Positions 7,830 through 16,726 are shown, numbered from the stretch's first letter. The stretch: 47,220 bases of DNA from Bacteroidales bacterium (GCA_030695025.1 JAUYTX010000049.1:1-47220); one strand, 5' to 3'. The notes: generated from the sequence alone by a model not told the origin. Made by a program: numbers and translations.

Positions 7830-9998
7830 ATGAAATACATTTCAAAAACTGTTACATTCCTTATTCTGCTCTCGATATTCACTGTATCGAGAGCCGATGA
7901 GGGGATGTGGCTTATAAATCTCCTTGAAAAAAATCTTGCAAACAAGATGAAAGAGGCGGGTCTTAAACTTGACCCCAAACTAATATACGACGAAAACGCA
8001 GCATCAATAAGTGATGCAGTAGTAGCTCTTGATTTCGGTTGTACCGGAAGCATGATATCAAACGAAGGTCTGCTCATAACAAACCACCACTGCGCTTACG
8101 GTGATGTTCACTCACTAAGCACACCCGAAAAAAATTACCTTGAAGATGGTTTCTGGGCGATGAACAGGTCAGAAGAGAAATACATTAAAGGTAAATCTGT
8201 ATTCTTTTTAAGAAAGGTAATAGACGCAACAGATGAGGTAAAGGTTGTTGCAGACTCTTTAAGATCTCTCGGTCAGGGCGCAGGAATGAGGAGAATCTCA
8301 TCCGTTCTGGAGAGAAGGCATAACGCCAGAAGCGGAATGGAGACTATGCTTATGTCTATGTGGAGAGGCTCTAAATACTATATCTTCTTTTACGAAGTAT
8401 ATACTGATGTTCGCCTTGTGGGAGCGCCTCCTGTCTCAATTGCTGCCTATGGCGGTGATACTGACAACTGGGAGTGGCCTCAGCACAAAGGAGACTTTGC
8501 TCTTTACAGAATATACGCTGATGCAAACGGCAAACCGGCTGCTCACTCAGCAGACAATGTTCCCTTAAAACCTAAAAAGATACTTTCAATCTCGACAAAG
8601 GGGGTTAAAGAGGGTGATTTCTCAATGGTAATAGGTTTTCCGGGTAGAACCAACAGATACAACTCCTCTTTTGGTGTAAATGAAAAAGAGAAGGTATCAA
8701 ACCCGGTAACAGTAAAACTTAAAGAGAACAAACTCCGTATAATGAACAACTTCATGGAGCAGGACCCCAAAACAAGACTAATTTATGCCGACCACTATTT
8801 CGGCAACAGCAATGTTCAGGAGTACACTGCAGGTGAGGTTTATAACTTCAGACGTTTTGGTGTTGTTAATATCAATAAAGAAAAGGAGAAAGAGCTACAG
8901 ACCTGGATTGATGCATCTCCCGAACGAAAGGCAAAATGGGGAGACCTTCTCAAAAAGCTTGATGAGAACTACAAAAGCCGAGAAGATCTCACACGTCAAA
9001 AGTATTACTTTAGAGAGACACTGGTTTCAGGACAAGGTTTTGTATATCTGGGCAACCGTACAAACTCACTAAGAACTGCTCAGGAACGGGAAAATGTAGA
9101 CACACTAAAAGTTGGATCTTCTCACCACCGCACTCTATTGAACAACATAGAGAGAGGTTATGAGTCCAGCGTTCTTGAGGTAGAGAAGGAGCTGATGAAG
9201 TACCAGCTTAGAGAGTTTTTTGCCAATGTTTCAAGAGAGTATTGGGGAGAAAACCTGGCAATGATGTTTGACAGGTTTAACGGTAGTGCTGATGCAATTA
9301 CAGAATATGTATTTGCGAACTCTATTCTTCTTAACCCTGAAAAATTCCGTGAAGCAGTTAAAAAGGACCAGCCGATTACCCTCTTTGTTGACGATCCACT
9401 TCCACTTCTTACCCGCTCTGCAAGAATTACCGAATTCAATCAGGAGGAGAGCGAGTTGATGGGCGGAAACGACATTAATAGCCTTGAAGCACAATACACA
9501 CGTGCAATGTACCAGATGAACATGGAAAAGGGCAGAGTGCAGTATCCCGATGCAAACTCAACAATGCGACTTACTTACGGCACAGTAGGCCCAATCACCC
9601 CATCTGACGGAATTCATTACAGTGCTCAAAGTACAACTCAGGGTTTCTTTGACAAGTACAATCCTGATAGTTATGAATTCAACATTAAACCGGAAGTTTT
9701 GGCACTTTTGAAGGCCGGCGACTGGGGAAAATGGGGAGAAAAGGGAAAGATGTATATCAACTTCCTTACCAACAATGATATTACCGGCGGCAACTCAGGA
9801 AGCCCTGTATTAAATGCCAAAGGAGAACTTATTGGTCTTGCTTTCGATGGAAACAAAGAGTCGCTTGCAGGCGATGCCTACTTCCATCCCGAAATGAACA
9901 AATGCGTTAATGTAGATATCAGATATGTCCTTTGGATAATTGAAAAATATGCAAAGGCAGACCACCTGATTAAAGAGATGCAATTCTCGACTAAATAA
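7830..9998 (+). CDS. S46-family dipeptidyl-peptidase, DPP7-type (second copy)
   Basis: This is a 722-residue paralogue of the peptidase at 3481. The signal peptide ends near SRA-DEGMW. The triad is visible as His87 in TNHHC, probably Asp222 in HKGDF, and Ser656 in GGNSGSP. The S1-site residue 18 after Ser is Gly (FDGN), again DPP7-like. Motifs such as SLSTPEKNYLEDGFWAMN and WPQHKGDF are shared almost exactly with the first copy, while the helical middle region has diverged. It starts 44 bases after the iron-sulfur gene and ends 9 bases before the M16 gene, so these plus-strand genes are probably co-transcribed. Confidence 0.92.
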   Translation: MKYISKTVTFLILLSIFTVSRADEGMWLINLLEKNLANKMKEAGLKLDPKLIYDENAASISDAVVALDFGCTGSMISNEGLLITNHHCAYGDVHSLSTPEKNYLEDGFWAMNRSEEKYIKGKSVFFLRKVIDATDEVKVVADSLRSLGQGAGMRRISSVLERRHNARSGMETMLMSMWRGSKYYIFFYEVYTDVRLVGAPPVSIAAYGGDTDNWEWPQHKGDFALYRIYADANGKPAAHSADNVPLKPKKILSISTKGVKEGDFSMVIGFPGRTNRYNSSFGVNEKEKVSNPVTVKLKENKLRIMNNFMEQDPKTRLIYADHYFGNSNVQEYTAGEVYNFRRFGVVNINKEKEKELQTWIDASPERKAKWGDLLKKLDENYKSREDLTRQKYYFRETLVSGQGFVYLGNRTNSLRTAQERENVDTLKVGSSHHRTLLNNIERGYESSVLEVEKELMKYQLREFFANVSREYWGENLAMMFDRFNGSADAITEYVFANSILLNPEKFREAVKKDQPITLFVDDPLPLLTRSARITEFNQEESELMGGNDINSLEAQYTRAMYQMNMEKGRVQYPDANSTMRLTYGTVGPITPSDGIHYSAQSTTQGFFDKYNPDSYEFNIKPEVLALLKAGDWGKWGEKGKMYINFLTNNDITGGNSGSPVLNAKGELIGLAFDGNKESLAGDAYFHPEMNKCVNVDIRYVLWIIEKYAKADHLIKEMQFSTK

Positions 9999-10007
9999 TC
10001 TGAAAAG

Positions 10008-12851
10008 ATGAATATAATTAAAAGATCTGCAATTCTGCTGGCGGCAATTATCTTTGCCGCCTCAGGGTTCGCTCAAAATATAAATTTTAACGAAAAGCTC
10101 CCCCTTGATCAAAATTTCAAGGTAGGAAAGCTTGAAAACGGACTGACCTATTATATCCGAAAAGCAGAGAACCCAAAAGGTAAAGCTGAATTCTTTATAG
10201 TTCATAACGTAGGATCACTTCAGGAGAATGAAGATCAAAGAGGCCTTGCCCACTTTCTTGAGAACATGGCTTTCAACGGAACCAAACATTTTCCCGACAA
10301 GAGGCTTCTTGAATATTTTGGCAGCATAGGAGTTAAATTCGGTGCAAATATAAATGCCTACACCTCTATGGAGAGGACAGTTTACAATATATCTGCGGTA
10401 CCTGTAGAGCGATCTGTAGTAATTGATTCAGCTCTGCTTGCACTTCACGACTGGTCACACTATATCTCGTGTGAACCTGAAGAGATTGAGGCAGAACGTG
10501 GTGTAGTACGCGAAGAGTGGAGAAGAGGTGACGATGCCAGAACAAGAATGATGAAGGGTATCAATCGTGTTGAACAGACCGGGTCTAGGTTCGCTCAAAG
10601 AGATGTAATAGGATTGCCCGAAATTATTAACACCTTCTCACGCCAAACACTCGTAGATTATTACCACAAATGGTACAGGCCAGATCTTCAAGCCGTTGTA
10701 GTTGTTGGAGACATTGATGTTAACGACATTGAAAAGAGAATTATCGAGCGATTTTCACCAATTCCGACTGTTAAAAACGGTGCAGTAAGAGAGAAATATT
10801 CTGTGCCCGACAATAAAAAGCCAATTGTAGGTTATCACACCGATCCTGAAACAAAGGCACTTTCGGTGAGAATGACAATCAAGATACCTCATCTCTCAAC
10901 AGATGAGCTGTATTCACACAAGGCACAGTATGATGAATTAATAAAAGCACTTTTTCTGGACATGTTCAGAGTCAGAGCACAAGTTGCAGCCGAGAGCACA
11001 GATTCACTTTTCCGCGCACTGGTTCCTGTTTATGGCAACATCAGCTATGCCTCAGGGACATTCACAACAACAGCTCTACCTATCAATAATAAAGGTATCA
11101 CCAACGCCCTAAAAGGTATTTTTATTGAAGTTGAAAGAGCCAGACAACACGGATTTGACCCCGAAGAGTTTGCTCCTGCTTTCGAAAGAGTTAAAAGACA
11201 ACTTGACGTAAACTATAACAGAATCAAGAAGCCTAAAAATTCAGATTATGTCTCGTTTGCAGTAGACCACTTCACAAGGGAGTACCCACTACTTGACATA
11301 GATGCAAACTACAAACTATCAAAAGAGCTTATTGAAAAAATTACAGTTGAAGACGTAAACAACCATTTAGACAGAATTTTAAGCCTTGAAAACAGAGTCA
11401 TTATATTTGCCGTTCCGGAAAGTGACAAAGAGTACCTGCCAACCGAAGATCAGGTGCTTGCTCTCCTGGACGAAATAAAGGAGACCTCACTTGATAAGTT
11501 TATTCCTTTGACAGAAAAGGATATGGTTATGAAAACCACACCCGTTTCAGGCAAAATAACAAAAGAGAGAGCTCTAGCATCTAAAGATCTAAATATCAAA
11601 TATGAAAAGAGCCTGGACTCAACCATTGAGTGGACTCTTGCAAACGGTGCAAAAGTAATCTGGAAAGAGGAGAAAGGGAAAGAGAAGGTTGTAAGGATGC
11701 GTGCTTTCCGTCCGGGTGGCTATGCTCTGCCTGAAGATCCATTGCTTGCCAGAATCATGGAAAGGTATATGTCAAATTTTCATGTTAACGGCTTTAACAA
11801 GAATGAACTTACCAAATGGTCTTCATCAAAAGGAATCCTGGTTAAACCATCTGTCTCTATGAGACATAACGAATTTTCAGGTTCATTTGAGTTAAAAGAG
11901 CCCGAAGAATTTTTCAAACTTCTGCACATGTACTTCAATCAGGTTGCAGCAGACGAGAGGGATGTGAATAACACAAAGACACAACTTATAAAGAATATCA
12001 GAAACAATCAGGGAGAGGTTAACAGATTCAGAGATTCTGTAACCAAGCTGAAATATAATTTCAACCCCTTAACAGTACCTTTCACAGAGGAGTTTGTCAA
12101 CAATATCACAGCCAAAAAGCTTACTGATCTATATTACAAACACTTTGGCAACCCTGACGGTTATACATTTGTCTTTACCGGACCAATGGATGCCACGAAA
12201 GGTAAAGCTTTGGTTGAAAAGTACATCGCCTCACTAAACGGAGATAAAATCAAAACTCCTGCCCTTAAATACAAAGAGTCTTCTTTCCGCAAGGGTGAAG
12301 TTTCACTAAGATATAAGGCAAAGAACATGCTCAGCACTAAAGCAAGTGTCTCCCGTATTTATAGTGGAGAGATTGATTACACTGCAGAGAATAGTATGAT
12401 GGCAAAATTCATCACTTATATTCTAAGAGACAGGTATATGAAATCTATTCGCGAAGAGAAAGGCGGAACATATCATGTAGGCGTAACAGGAGATTTGTCA
12501 CGTATGCCTGAGAATTCTGTCAATTTTTCCATTGATTTTGACACAGATCCTGCTCTTGTTGATGAGTTACTGGAGATTGTTCAGTTAGAGATAGATAAGC
12601 TTGTAGCTTCAGGTCCAACCCAAAAGGAGATGAGGGAGATTAAACTATACCTTGAAAAAGTATATAAAGATCAGACCGAAGACACTGCTTGGCTTACACT
12701 TATATCAGATGCTCTTCGTCAGATTCCGGACATAGCAACACCAGCCAAGAAAATGGTTGACAAGATGGATGCCGGAGATATTCATACGTTTGCAAAAAAA
12801 GTATTTACAACAGGAAACAGAATGACTTTCGTTTTTGAACCTGAACTGTAA
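10008..12851 (+). CDS. M16-family peptidase with altered zinc motif
   Basis: This 947-residue exported protein has two tandem M16 (pitrilysin/insulinase) units, about 35-500 and 530-940. The signal peptide ends near GFA-QNINF. The inverted zinc motif HxxEH appears as HFLEN at residues 82-86: the codon at 10263-10265 is AAC (Asn) in place of His. The third ligand Glu163 stands exactly 76 residues further on, as the family rule HxxEH-X76-E requires. The C-terminal unit lacks a zinc motif, as is normal for the second half. With one ligand lost the protein may be inactive, altered in metal binding, or affected by a single-base sequence error. The gene follows the S46 peptidase by 9 bases. Confidence 0.9.
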   Translation: MNIIKRSAILLAAIIFAASGFAQNINFNEKLPLDQNFKVGKLENGLTYYIRKAENPKGKAEFFIVHNVGSLQENEDQRGLAHFLENMAFNGTKHFPDKRLLEYFGSIGVKFGANINAYTSMERTVYNISAVPVERSVVIDSALLALHDWSHYISCEPEEIEAERGVVREEWRRGDDARTRMMKGINRVEQTGSRFAQRDVIGLPEIINTFSRQTLVDYYHKWYRPDLQAVVVVGDIDVNDIEKRIIERFSPIPTVKNGAVREKYSVPDNKKPIVGYHTDPETKALSVRMTIKIPHLSTDELYSHKAQYDELIKALFLDMFRVRAQVAAESTDSLFRALVPVYGNISYASGTFTTTALPINNKGITNALKGIFIEVERARQHGFDPEEFAPAFERVKRQLDVNYNRIKKPKNSDYVSFAVDHFTREYPLLDIDANYKLSKELIEKITVEDVNNHLDRILSLENRVIIFAVPESDKEYLPTEDQVLALLDEIKETSLDKFIPLTEKDMVMKTTPVSGKITKERALASKDLNIKYEKSLDSTIEWTLANGAKVIWKEEKGKEKVVRMRAFRPGGYALPEDPLLARIMERYMSNFHVNGFNKNELTKWSSSKGILVKPSVSMRHNEFSGSFELKEPEEFFKLLHMYFNQVAADERDVNNTKTQLIKNIRNNQGEVNRFRDSVTKLKYNFNPLTVPFTEEFVNNITAKKLTDLYYKHFGNPDGYTFVFTGPMDATKGKALVEKYIASLNGDKIKTPALKYKESSFRKGEVSLRYKAKNMLSTKASVSRIYSGEIDYTAENSMMAKFITYILRDRYMKSIREEKGGTYHVGVTGDLSRMPENSVNFSIDFDTDPALVDELLEIVQLEIDKLVASGPTQKEMREIKLYLEKVYKDQTEDTAWLTLISDALRQIPDIATPAKKMVDKMDAGDIHTFAKKVFTTGNRMTFVFEPEL

Positions 12852-12905
12852 ATTTAAGCTAACCGCATATAATTTAATAACAGTTATTTGTGTCAGCAAA
12901 AAACT

Positions 12906-12922
12906 TTGGCAGCATCTTTGCT
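12906..12922 (+). promoter_or_regulatory. Sigma-54 promoter of the RGYD-repeat lipoprotein gene
   Basis: TTGGCAG-CATCT-TTGCT matches the -24/-12 consensus TGGCACGNNNNTTGCW with exact spacing; GG and GC are both present and only the sixth base of the -24 box differs. Transcription would begin near 12933, giving a leader of about 28 bases before ATG at 12961. The preceding 12852-12905 holds a small dyad AATAAC-A-GTTATT at 12876-12888. Confidence 0.6.
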
Positions 12923-12960
12923 ATGTATATAATCAAAGGTATAAACCAAATAATCACGTT

Positions 12961-13362
12961 ATGAAAAAATTGATTTTTAGTCTGATAGCAGTAACAATTG
13001 TACTGAGCAGCTGCGGCCCTGCATTTATTGCCACTGGTCCCGGTAACGGCAGAGGTTACGACGAGAGAGGTTATGATAGCAGAGGAAACGACAGAAGAGG
13101 CTATGACAACAGAAACCCAAGAGCTGCCGATGCATATATTCTATTAACCCAGAATAATCCACGCCTTAGAAACGTGACCGTATTGATTGACAACAGAATA
13201 AGAGTTAATCTAAATTACGACAACAGAGGTAGAGCAGCCAAAGCAAAGCAGATAAGAGTTAAACCGGGAAGGCATAACATTAAGGTTTACTCAAACGGCA
13301 GATTCCTTTATGAAAGATGGGTTGTGGCTACACCAAACCGAAGTATCAGATTCTCTGTTTAA
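12961..13362 (+). CDS. Small lipoprotein with RGYD repeats and PEGA-like C-terminus
   Basis: This 133-residue lipoprotein has its lipobox at LSSC (Cys18). Residues about 31-50 are four tandem five-residue repeats of the form R-G-(Y/N)-D-X, followed by an arginine-rich link. The C-terminal 75 residues (IDNRIRVNL, IRVKPGRHNIKVYSNGRF and RWVVATPNRS) look like a small beta-sandwich of the PEGA type. I chose ATG at 12961 because it opens directly on the signal peptide; a longer frame from 12835 begins inside the M16 gene. The stop codon overlaps the stop codon of the converging gene within TTAA at 13359-13362. The function is unknown. A sigma-54 promoter precedes it. Confidence 0.8.
   Translation: MKKLIFSLIAVTIVLSSCGPAFIATGPGNGRGYDERGYDSRGNDRRGYDNRNPRAADAYILLTQNNPRLRNVTVLIDNRIRVNLNYDNRGRAAKAKQIRVKPGRHNIKVYSNGRFLYERWVVATPNRSIRFSV
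13051..13110 (+). repeat. Four 15-bp coding tandem repeats (RGYDX)
   Basis: Units at 13051-13065, 13066-13080, 13081-13095 and 13096-13110 all start AGAGG and keep register (AGAGGTTACGACGAG is the first). They encode R-G-Y-D-E, R-G-Y-D-S, R-G-N-D-R and R-G-Y-D-N. Copy-number change would stay in frame. Confidence 0.75.
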
Positions 13363-14504
13363 TATCGGCCTGTGGCCCTGACGAAAGAAGATAGGCCAAG
13401 TGTCAGAACAATAATTATAAACCCGGGCTCAGCGTACTGAATTCCGGAAATCCAGAGAATAACCATTAAGGAGAGAAACAGCAAAGATGCAAAAGATAGC
13501 ACCTTTTCTGTTTTTCTCCATTTTATTAATGACGCTATAACTATAAACAGGTAAATTGGGCTGCACCATAAAAGATTAAAGTTTGAATAAAGCTCTCTAT
13601 GGTCGGTAATCATAATGAGTACACTAATAAAAATTCCAAGCAGACCAATAATTGATAAAAACCCAATCTCTATAGCTCTAAATCTTTTTTTAATAAGAGA
13701 ATATCCTACAAATGCGGCTATCAATCCCAGAATAAAAATTGGAGACAATAGTGCAACTATAATCTTTGAGATGAAGGTTTTCTCAGATCCGGTATTATCG
13801 CTCTTTTCAAGCAGCACACTATAGTCTGACACCAAAGGAATATCACCATTTGCTGCAACTGTGAGCTCATTGAAGAGGTAGTCGGGTAAGAACATACTTT
13901 GAAACACATCAATATCTCTGTCAAGAGTTGATCCAAGTAAAATGTTAATTCCAAATTTCGGCCAACCGCCAATATACTCGTTTATGAGATCTCTGTTGGT
14001 TTTCCCTGCGCTTTTGGCAAGCGAATGTTCATCTTTGCCTGCAATATCAAAAATTATATCTCTAAGTTCAGACGTGCAATTCTTATACAGAAAACTGTAG
14101 AGATAGTATCTGTTTTCGGGTCTGTACAAATACTCCAGTTTAGCAAGAATTTCTGTAGTCTGAACAGAGTCTAAAGAAAGAACCTGTTCCACTACCCCTC
14201 TGCCCTCCCATTGGTACTGGTATAAAAAATCATTCATATACTGAATGCCCAGCATATATTCTAGCTTGCCCCTCATAAACCTGGTGTAAAAATTGGGAGT
14301 ATTAAAATCAAACAGCCCAAAATTAAAAACCAGATCGCTCCCGTTTGCCGGGTTGTAAACCCTAAGTGCACTGTGTCCGAAAGTTGAATAGAGTTCATCA
14401 CCGGGTGTACAGGTCAAAAGAGAAATCCGAGGTGTCTCTACCGCAGATAATTTTCCAGTAAAGAGAAGGAGGGTAAGAATAAGTATTGAGAGGCGGTTTT
14501 TCAT
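13359..14504 (-). CDS. DUF4105 / Lnb-like periplasmic-membrane protein
   Basis: This 381-residue protein has a signal peptide (cleavage near KLSA), a periplasmic domain of about 230 residues and five C-terminal membrane helices between about 245 and 375. The domain shows the DUF4105 hallmarks: TFGHSALRVY with His44, FNFGLFDF, and LYKNCTSELRD with Cys143, a plausible Cys-His catalytic pair. From memory, this domain is now called the Lnb N-terminal domain, after a Bacteroides lipoprotein N-acyltransferase that attaches the third acyl chain to lipoproteins. Whether this copy does that is an inference. It is the last gene of a minus-strand run and overlaps the stop of the lipoprotein gene at 12961 by 4 bases. 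Confidence 0.78.
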   Translation of the reverse strand: MKNRLSILILTLLLFTGKLSAVETPRISLLTCTPGDELYSTFGHSALRVYNPANGSDLVFNFGLFDFNTPNFYTRFMRGKLEYMLGIQYMNDFLYQYQWEGRGVVEQVLSLDSVQTTEILAKLEYLYRPENRYYLYSFLYKNCTSELRDIIFDIAGKDEHSLAKSAGKTNRDLINEYIGGWPKFGINILLGSTLDRDIDVFQSMFLPDYLFNELTVAANGDIPLVSDYSVLLEKSDNTGSEKTFISKIIVALLSPIFILGLIAAFVGYSLIKKRFRAIEIGFLSIIGLLGIFISVLIMITDHRELYSNFNLLWCSPIYLFIVIASLIKWRKTEKVLSFASLLFLSLMVILWISGIQYAEPGFIIIVLTLGLSSFVRATGRY

Positions 14505-14533
14505 TGCAGAATTCTTATAAATTGCTTTAGAAA

Positions 14534-16120
14534 TTAATTATTTATAAACCGAGGAGCTTTTCGGTGTCTGGTACCCTGTTCGTATGAGTAGGCAATTTCT
14601 AAAAGCACAGGTTCACTCCATGCACGACCAAATATTGAAATACCTACCGGAAGCCCGTCAATAAAGCCCATCGGAAGAGTAATGTTTGGGTATCCCGAGA
14701 CTGCAGCATATGAAGAGCTGCTGATTCTGCCGTTATCTCCGTTAATCAGGTCGGTTTTCCATGCAGGAGAACCCGTAGGAGAGATAATTGCATCCAGTTT
14801 GTTTTCATTCATTATCTTGTCTATACCCTCTTCACGTGTAAGTTTAAACATTCTTTCAAGGTACTCCTTGTACTCCTTGCTCTCCAGGGAACCCTTCTCG
14901 TTTGCCATTATCAAAAGTTCCTGGTCAAAATATCTCAGTTCAACAGGATCTTTTTTATTAAACTCAATCAGCTCTGCAACACTCTTAACCGGAGCATTCT
15001 CACCAAGCGATTTAAAATATTTGTTAAGCCCGTCCTTAAATTCGAAAAGCATTACCTGAAACGAAGCAGCACTTGCAGCTCCAGGATAAGGGAAGTCCAG
15101 CTCAATAACCTCAGCACCTGCGCCTCTCATATACTCTGCAGCAGCATTAATCAGAGAATCAACACGATGATGAGCTCTTCCCAAAGACTTGATTTTACCG
15201 ATTCTCTTTCCTTTAAGACCATCCAAATTTAGAAATTGGGTATAATCGGTATAAAATTTTGCATTCGGGTCAAGTGTTTTCTCATCCAGAGAATCAGGTC
15301 CTGCCATTACTCCCAGCGAAATTGCAACATCTTGGACGGTTCTGCCCATAGGTCCGGGGGTATCCTGTGTGAATGATATTGGAATAATGCCGGTTCTGCT
15401 CAGTAGTCCGACTGTTGGTTTAAAACCAACAACTCCGTTATTGTTCGATGGACATACTATGCTTCCGTTAGTCTCTGTACCTATTGCAAGGGCGCAAAGA
15501 TTAGCTGAGACAGATACTCCGGAGCCCGAACTTGAGCCACATGGGTTTCTGTCTAGAAAGTATGGGTTTTTGGTCTGCCCTCCTACCCCGCTCCATCCGC
15601 TTGAAGAGAAGTTTGATCTGAAATTTGCCCACTCACTAAGGTTTGCCTTTGCGATTATAACTGCACCGGCTTCCCGCAACAATTGAACAATTCTGCTGTC
15701 TACAGGTGCAATTGAGTTCCTTAGAATCATAGCACCTGCTGTGGTTGGCATGTCATCGTGAGTATCAATGTTATCTTTAATGATCACCGGAATACCGTGC
15801 ATTGGTCCCCTAATTTTACCTTCTGATAACTCTTTATCAAGCTCTTTGGCAATCTTCAAAGCATCCGGATTAACTGTAATTATAGAATTAAGTTTTGGCC
15901 CATTTTTATCAATCGTCTCTATTCTTGAAAGATAGTCCTCAACAATTTGTGTAACGGTGTATTTCCCGCTAAGATATCCTTCATGAAGTTGAGAAATTGT
16001 AACCTCTTCAAGGTAAGATGCAGGATATGCTGATTTAACCTCTACAGTACATGCAGCAATCATAATTGAAAACAGGGTCATTAGTATTGCTATCCGGGTA
16101 ACTTTATTAAGAGTCTTCAT
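14534..16120 (-). CDS. Amidase-signature hydrolase, lipoprotein
   Basis: This 528-residue amidase-signature enzyme hydrolyses an amide bond; the substrate cannot be told from sequence. The Ser-cisSer-Lys triad is visible: Lys115 in VIIKDNID, the cis-Ser at 196/197 in PCGSSSGSG, and nucleophile Ser220 in GTETNGSI. The N-terminus MKTLNKVTRIAILMTLFSIM followed by IAAC makes it a lipoprotein (Cys24). This export argues against GatA, which works in the cytoplasm, and points to a secreted peptide amidase or similar. It lies between DUF2179 (18-base gap) and the Lnb-like gene (29-base gap) in a minus-strand run. Confidence 0.87.
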   Translation of the reverse strand: MKTLNKVTRIAILMTLFSIMIAACTVEVKSAYPASYLEEVTISQLHEGYLSGKYTVTQIVEDYLSRIETIDKNGPKLNSIITVNPDALKIAKELDKELSEGKIRGPMHGIPVIIKDNIDTHDDMPTTAGAMILRNSIAPVDSRIVQLLREAGAVIIAKANLSEWANFRSNFSSSGWSGVGGQTKNPYFLDRNPCGSSSGSGVSVSANLCALAIGTETNGSIVCPSNNNGVVGFKPTVGLLSRTGIIPISFTQDTPGPMGRTVQDVAISLGVMAGPDSLDEKTLDPNAKFYTDYTQFLNLDGLKGKRIGKIKSLGRAHHRVDSLINAAAEYMRGAGAEVIELDFPYPGAASAASFQVMLFEFKDGLNKYFKSLGENAPVKSVAELIEFNKKDPVELRYFDQELLIMANEKGSLESKEYKEYLERMFKLTREEGIDKIMNENKLDAIISPTGSPAWKTDLINGDNGRISSSSYAAVSGYPNITLPMGFIDGLPVGISIFGRAWSEPVLLEIAYSYEQGTRHRKAPRFINN

Positions 16121-16138
16121 TGTATTTGTTTTAAAATA

Positions 16139-16702
16139 TTACTTACCAATGCGCCACCTGCTAAGGAGCGTTTGATTTTTTGGAAAAATCCCTCTCTGCT
16201 TTGTTCTGACATCTTCGACAACGAAAAATACATTAGGATCGAATTCTGTAAAAATTCGCTCTACCTTTTTCATTAGATTTCTATCAACTACTGTCTCAAT
16301 AATATCAATTTCACCAAGTGAGCCTGTGCCGTGAATGAGTGTTGCTCCAATATTCTGTCGGTTAAGAAGCGAAACCAACTCTTTTCCGTTACCCTTTGTA
16401 TATACTCTGCAAAGTAGTATTCCAAAGGCAATTTTCTGCTCAATTAGGATTCCGATAAAATTTCCTGAAGCATAACCTGCTGCATAAGAGAGATATGCCG
16501 TTATGTCATTTGCTCTTGAAAAAATCTCCGAAATAACGACAATCCATATAAGAACTTCAAAAAACCCAATTATTGGAGCTTTATATTTTTCTCCTTTTGA
16601 TACAAAAATGATTCTTAATGTGCCAAGTGATACGTCAATTATCCTTCCGAAGAAGATTACAAAAGGGAGGATATAGGGATACTGATCCAGAAAGTCAAAC
16701 AT
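16139..16702 (-). CDS. DUF2179 (UPF0316) membrane protein
   Basis: This 187-residue protein has three membrane helices (about 10-30, 42-60, 68-88) followed by a cytoplasmic domain of about 90 residues. The RIIDVSLGTLRIIF and AGYASGNFIGILIEQK segments and the GEIDIIETVVDR and FVVEDVR segments fit the UPF0316/DUF2179 family. In that family the C-terminal DUF2179 fold is thought to bind a small ligand. The start ATG at 16702 gives the expected short N-terminus. The gene stands 24 bases after nnr and 18 bases before the amidase gene. Confidence 0.85.
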   Translation of the reverse strand: MFDFLDQYPYILPFVIFFGRIIDVSLGTLRIIFVSKGEKYKAPIIGFFEVLIWIVVISEIFSRANDITAYLSYAAGYASGNFIGILIEQKIAFGILLCRVYTKGNGKELVSLLNRQNIGATLIHGTGSLGEIDIIETVVDRNLMKKVERIFTEFDPNVFFVVEDVRTKQRGIFPKNQTLLSRWRIGK

Positions 16703-16726
16703 ATTATTTTTTTTATTGCTTTATAA

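Noticed and set aside
3481-9998. DPP11 identity for the S46 peptidases
   Set aside because: Both have Gly rather than Arg at the S1-site position 18 residues after the catalytic Ser.
16139-16702. DUF2179 protein as a transporter
   Set aside because: Only three helices and a soluble DUF2179 domain; nothing indicates a transport path.
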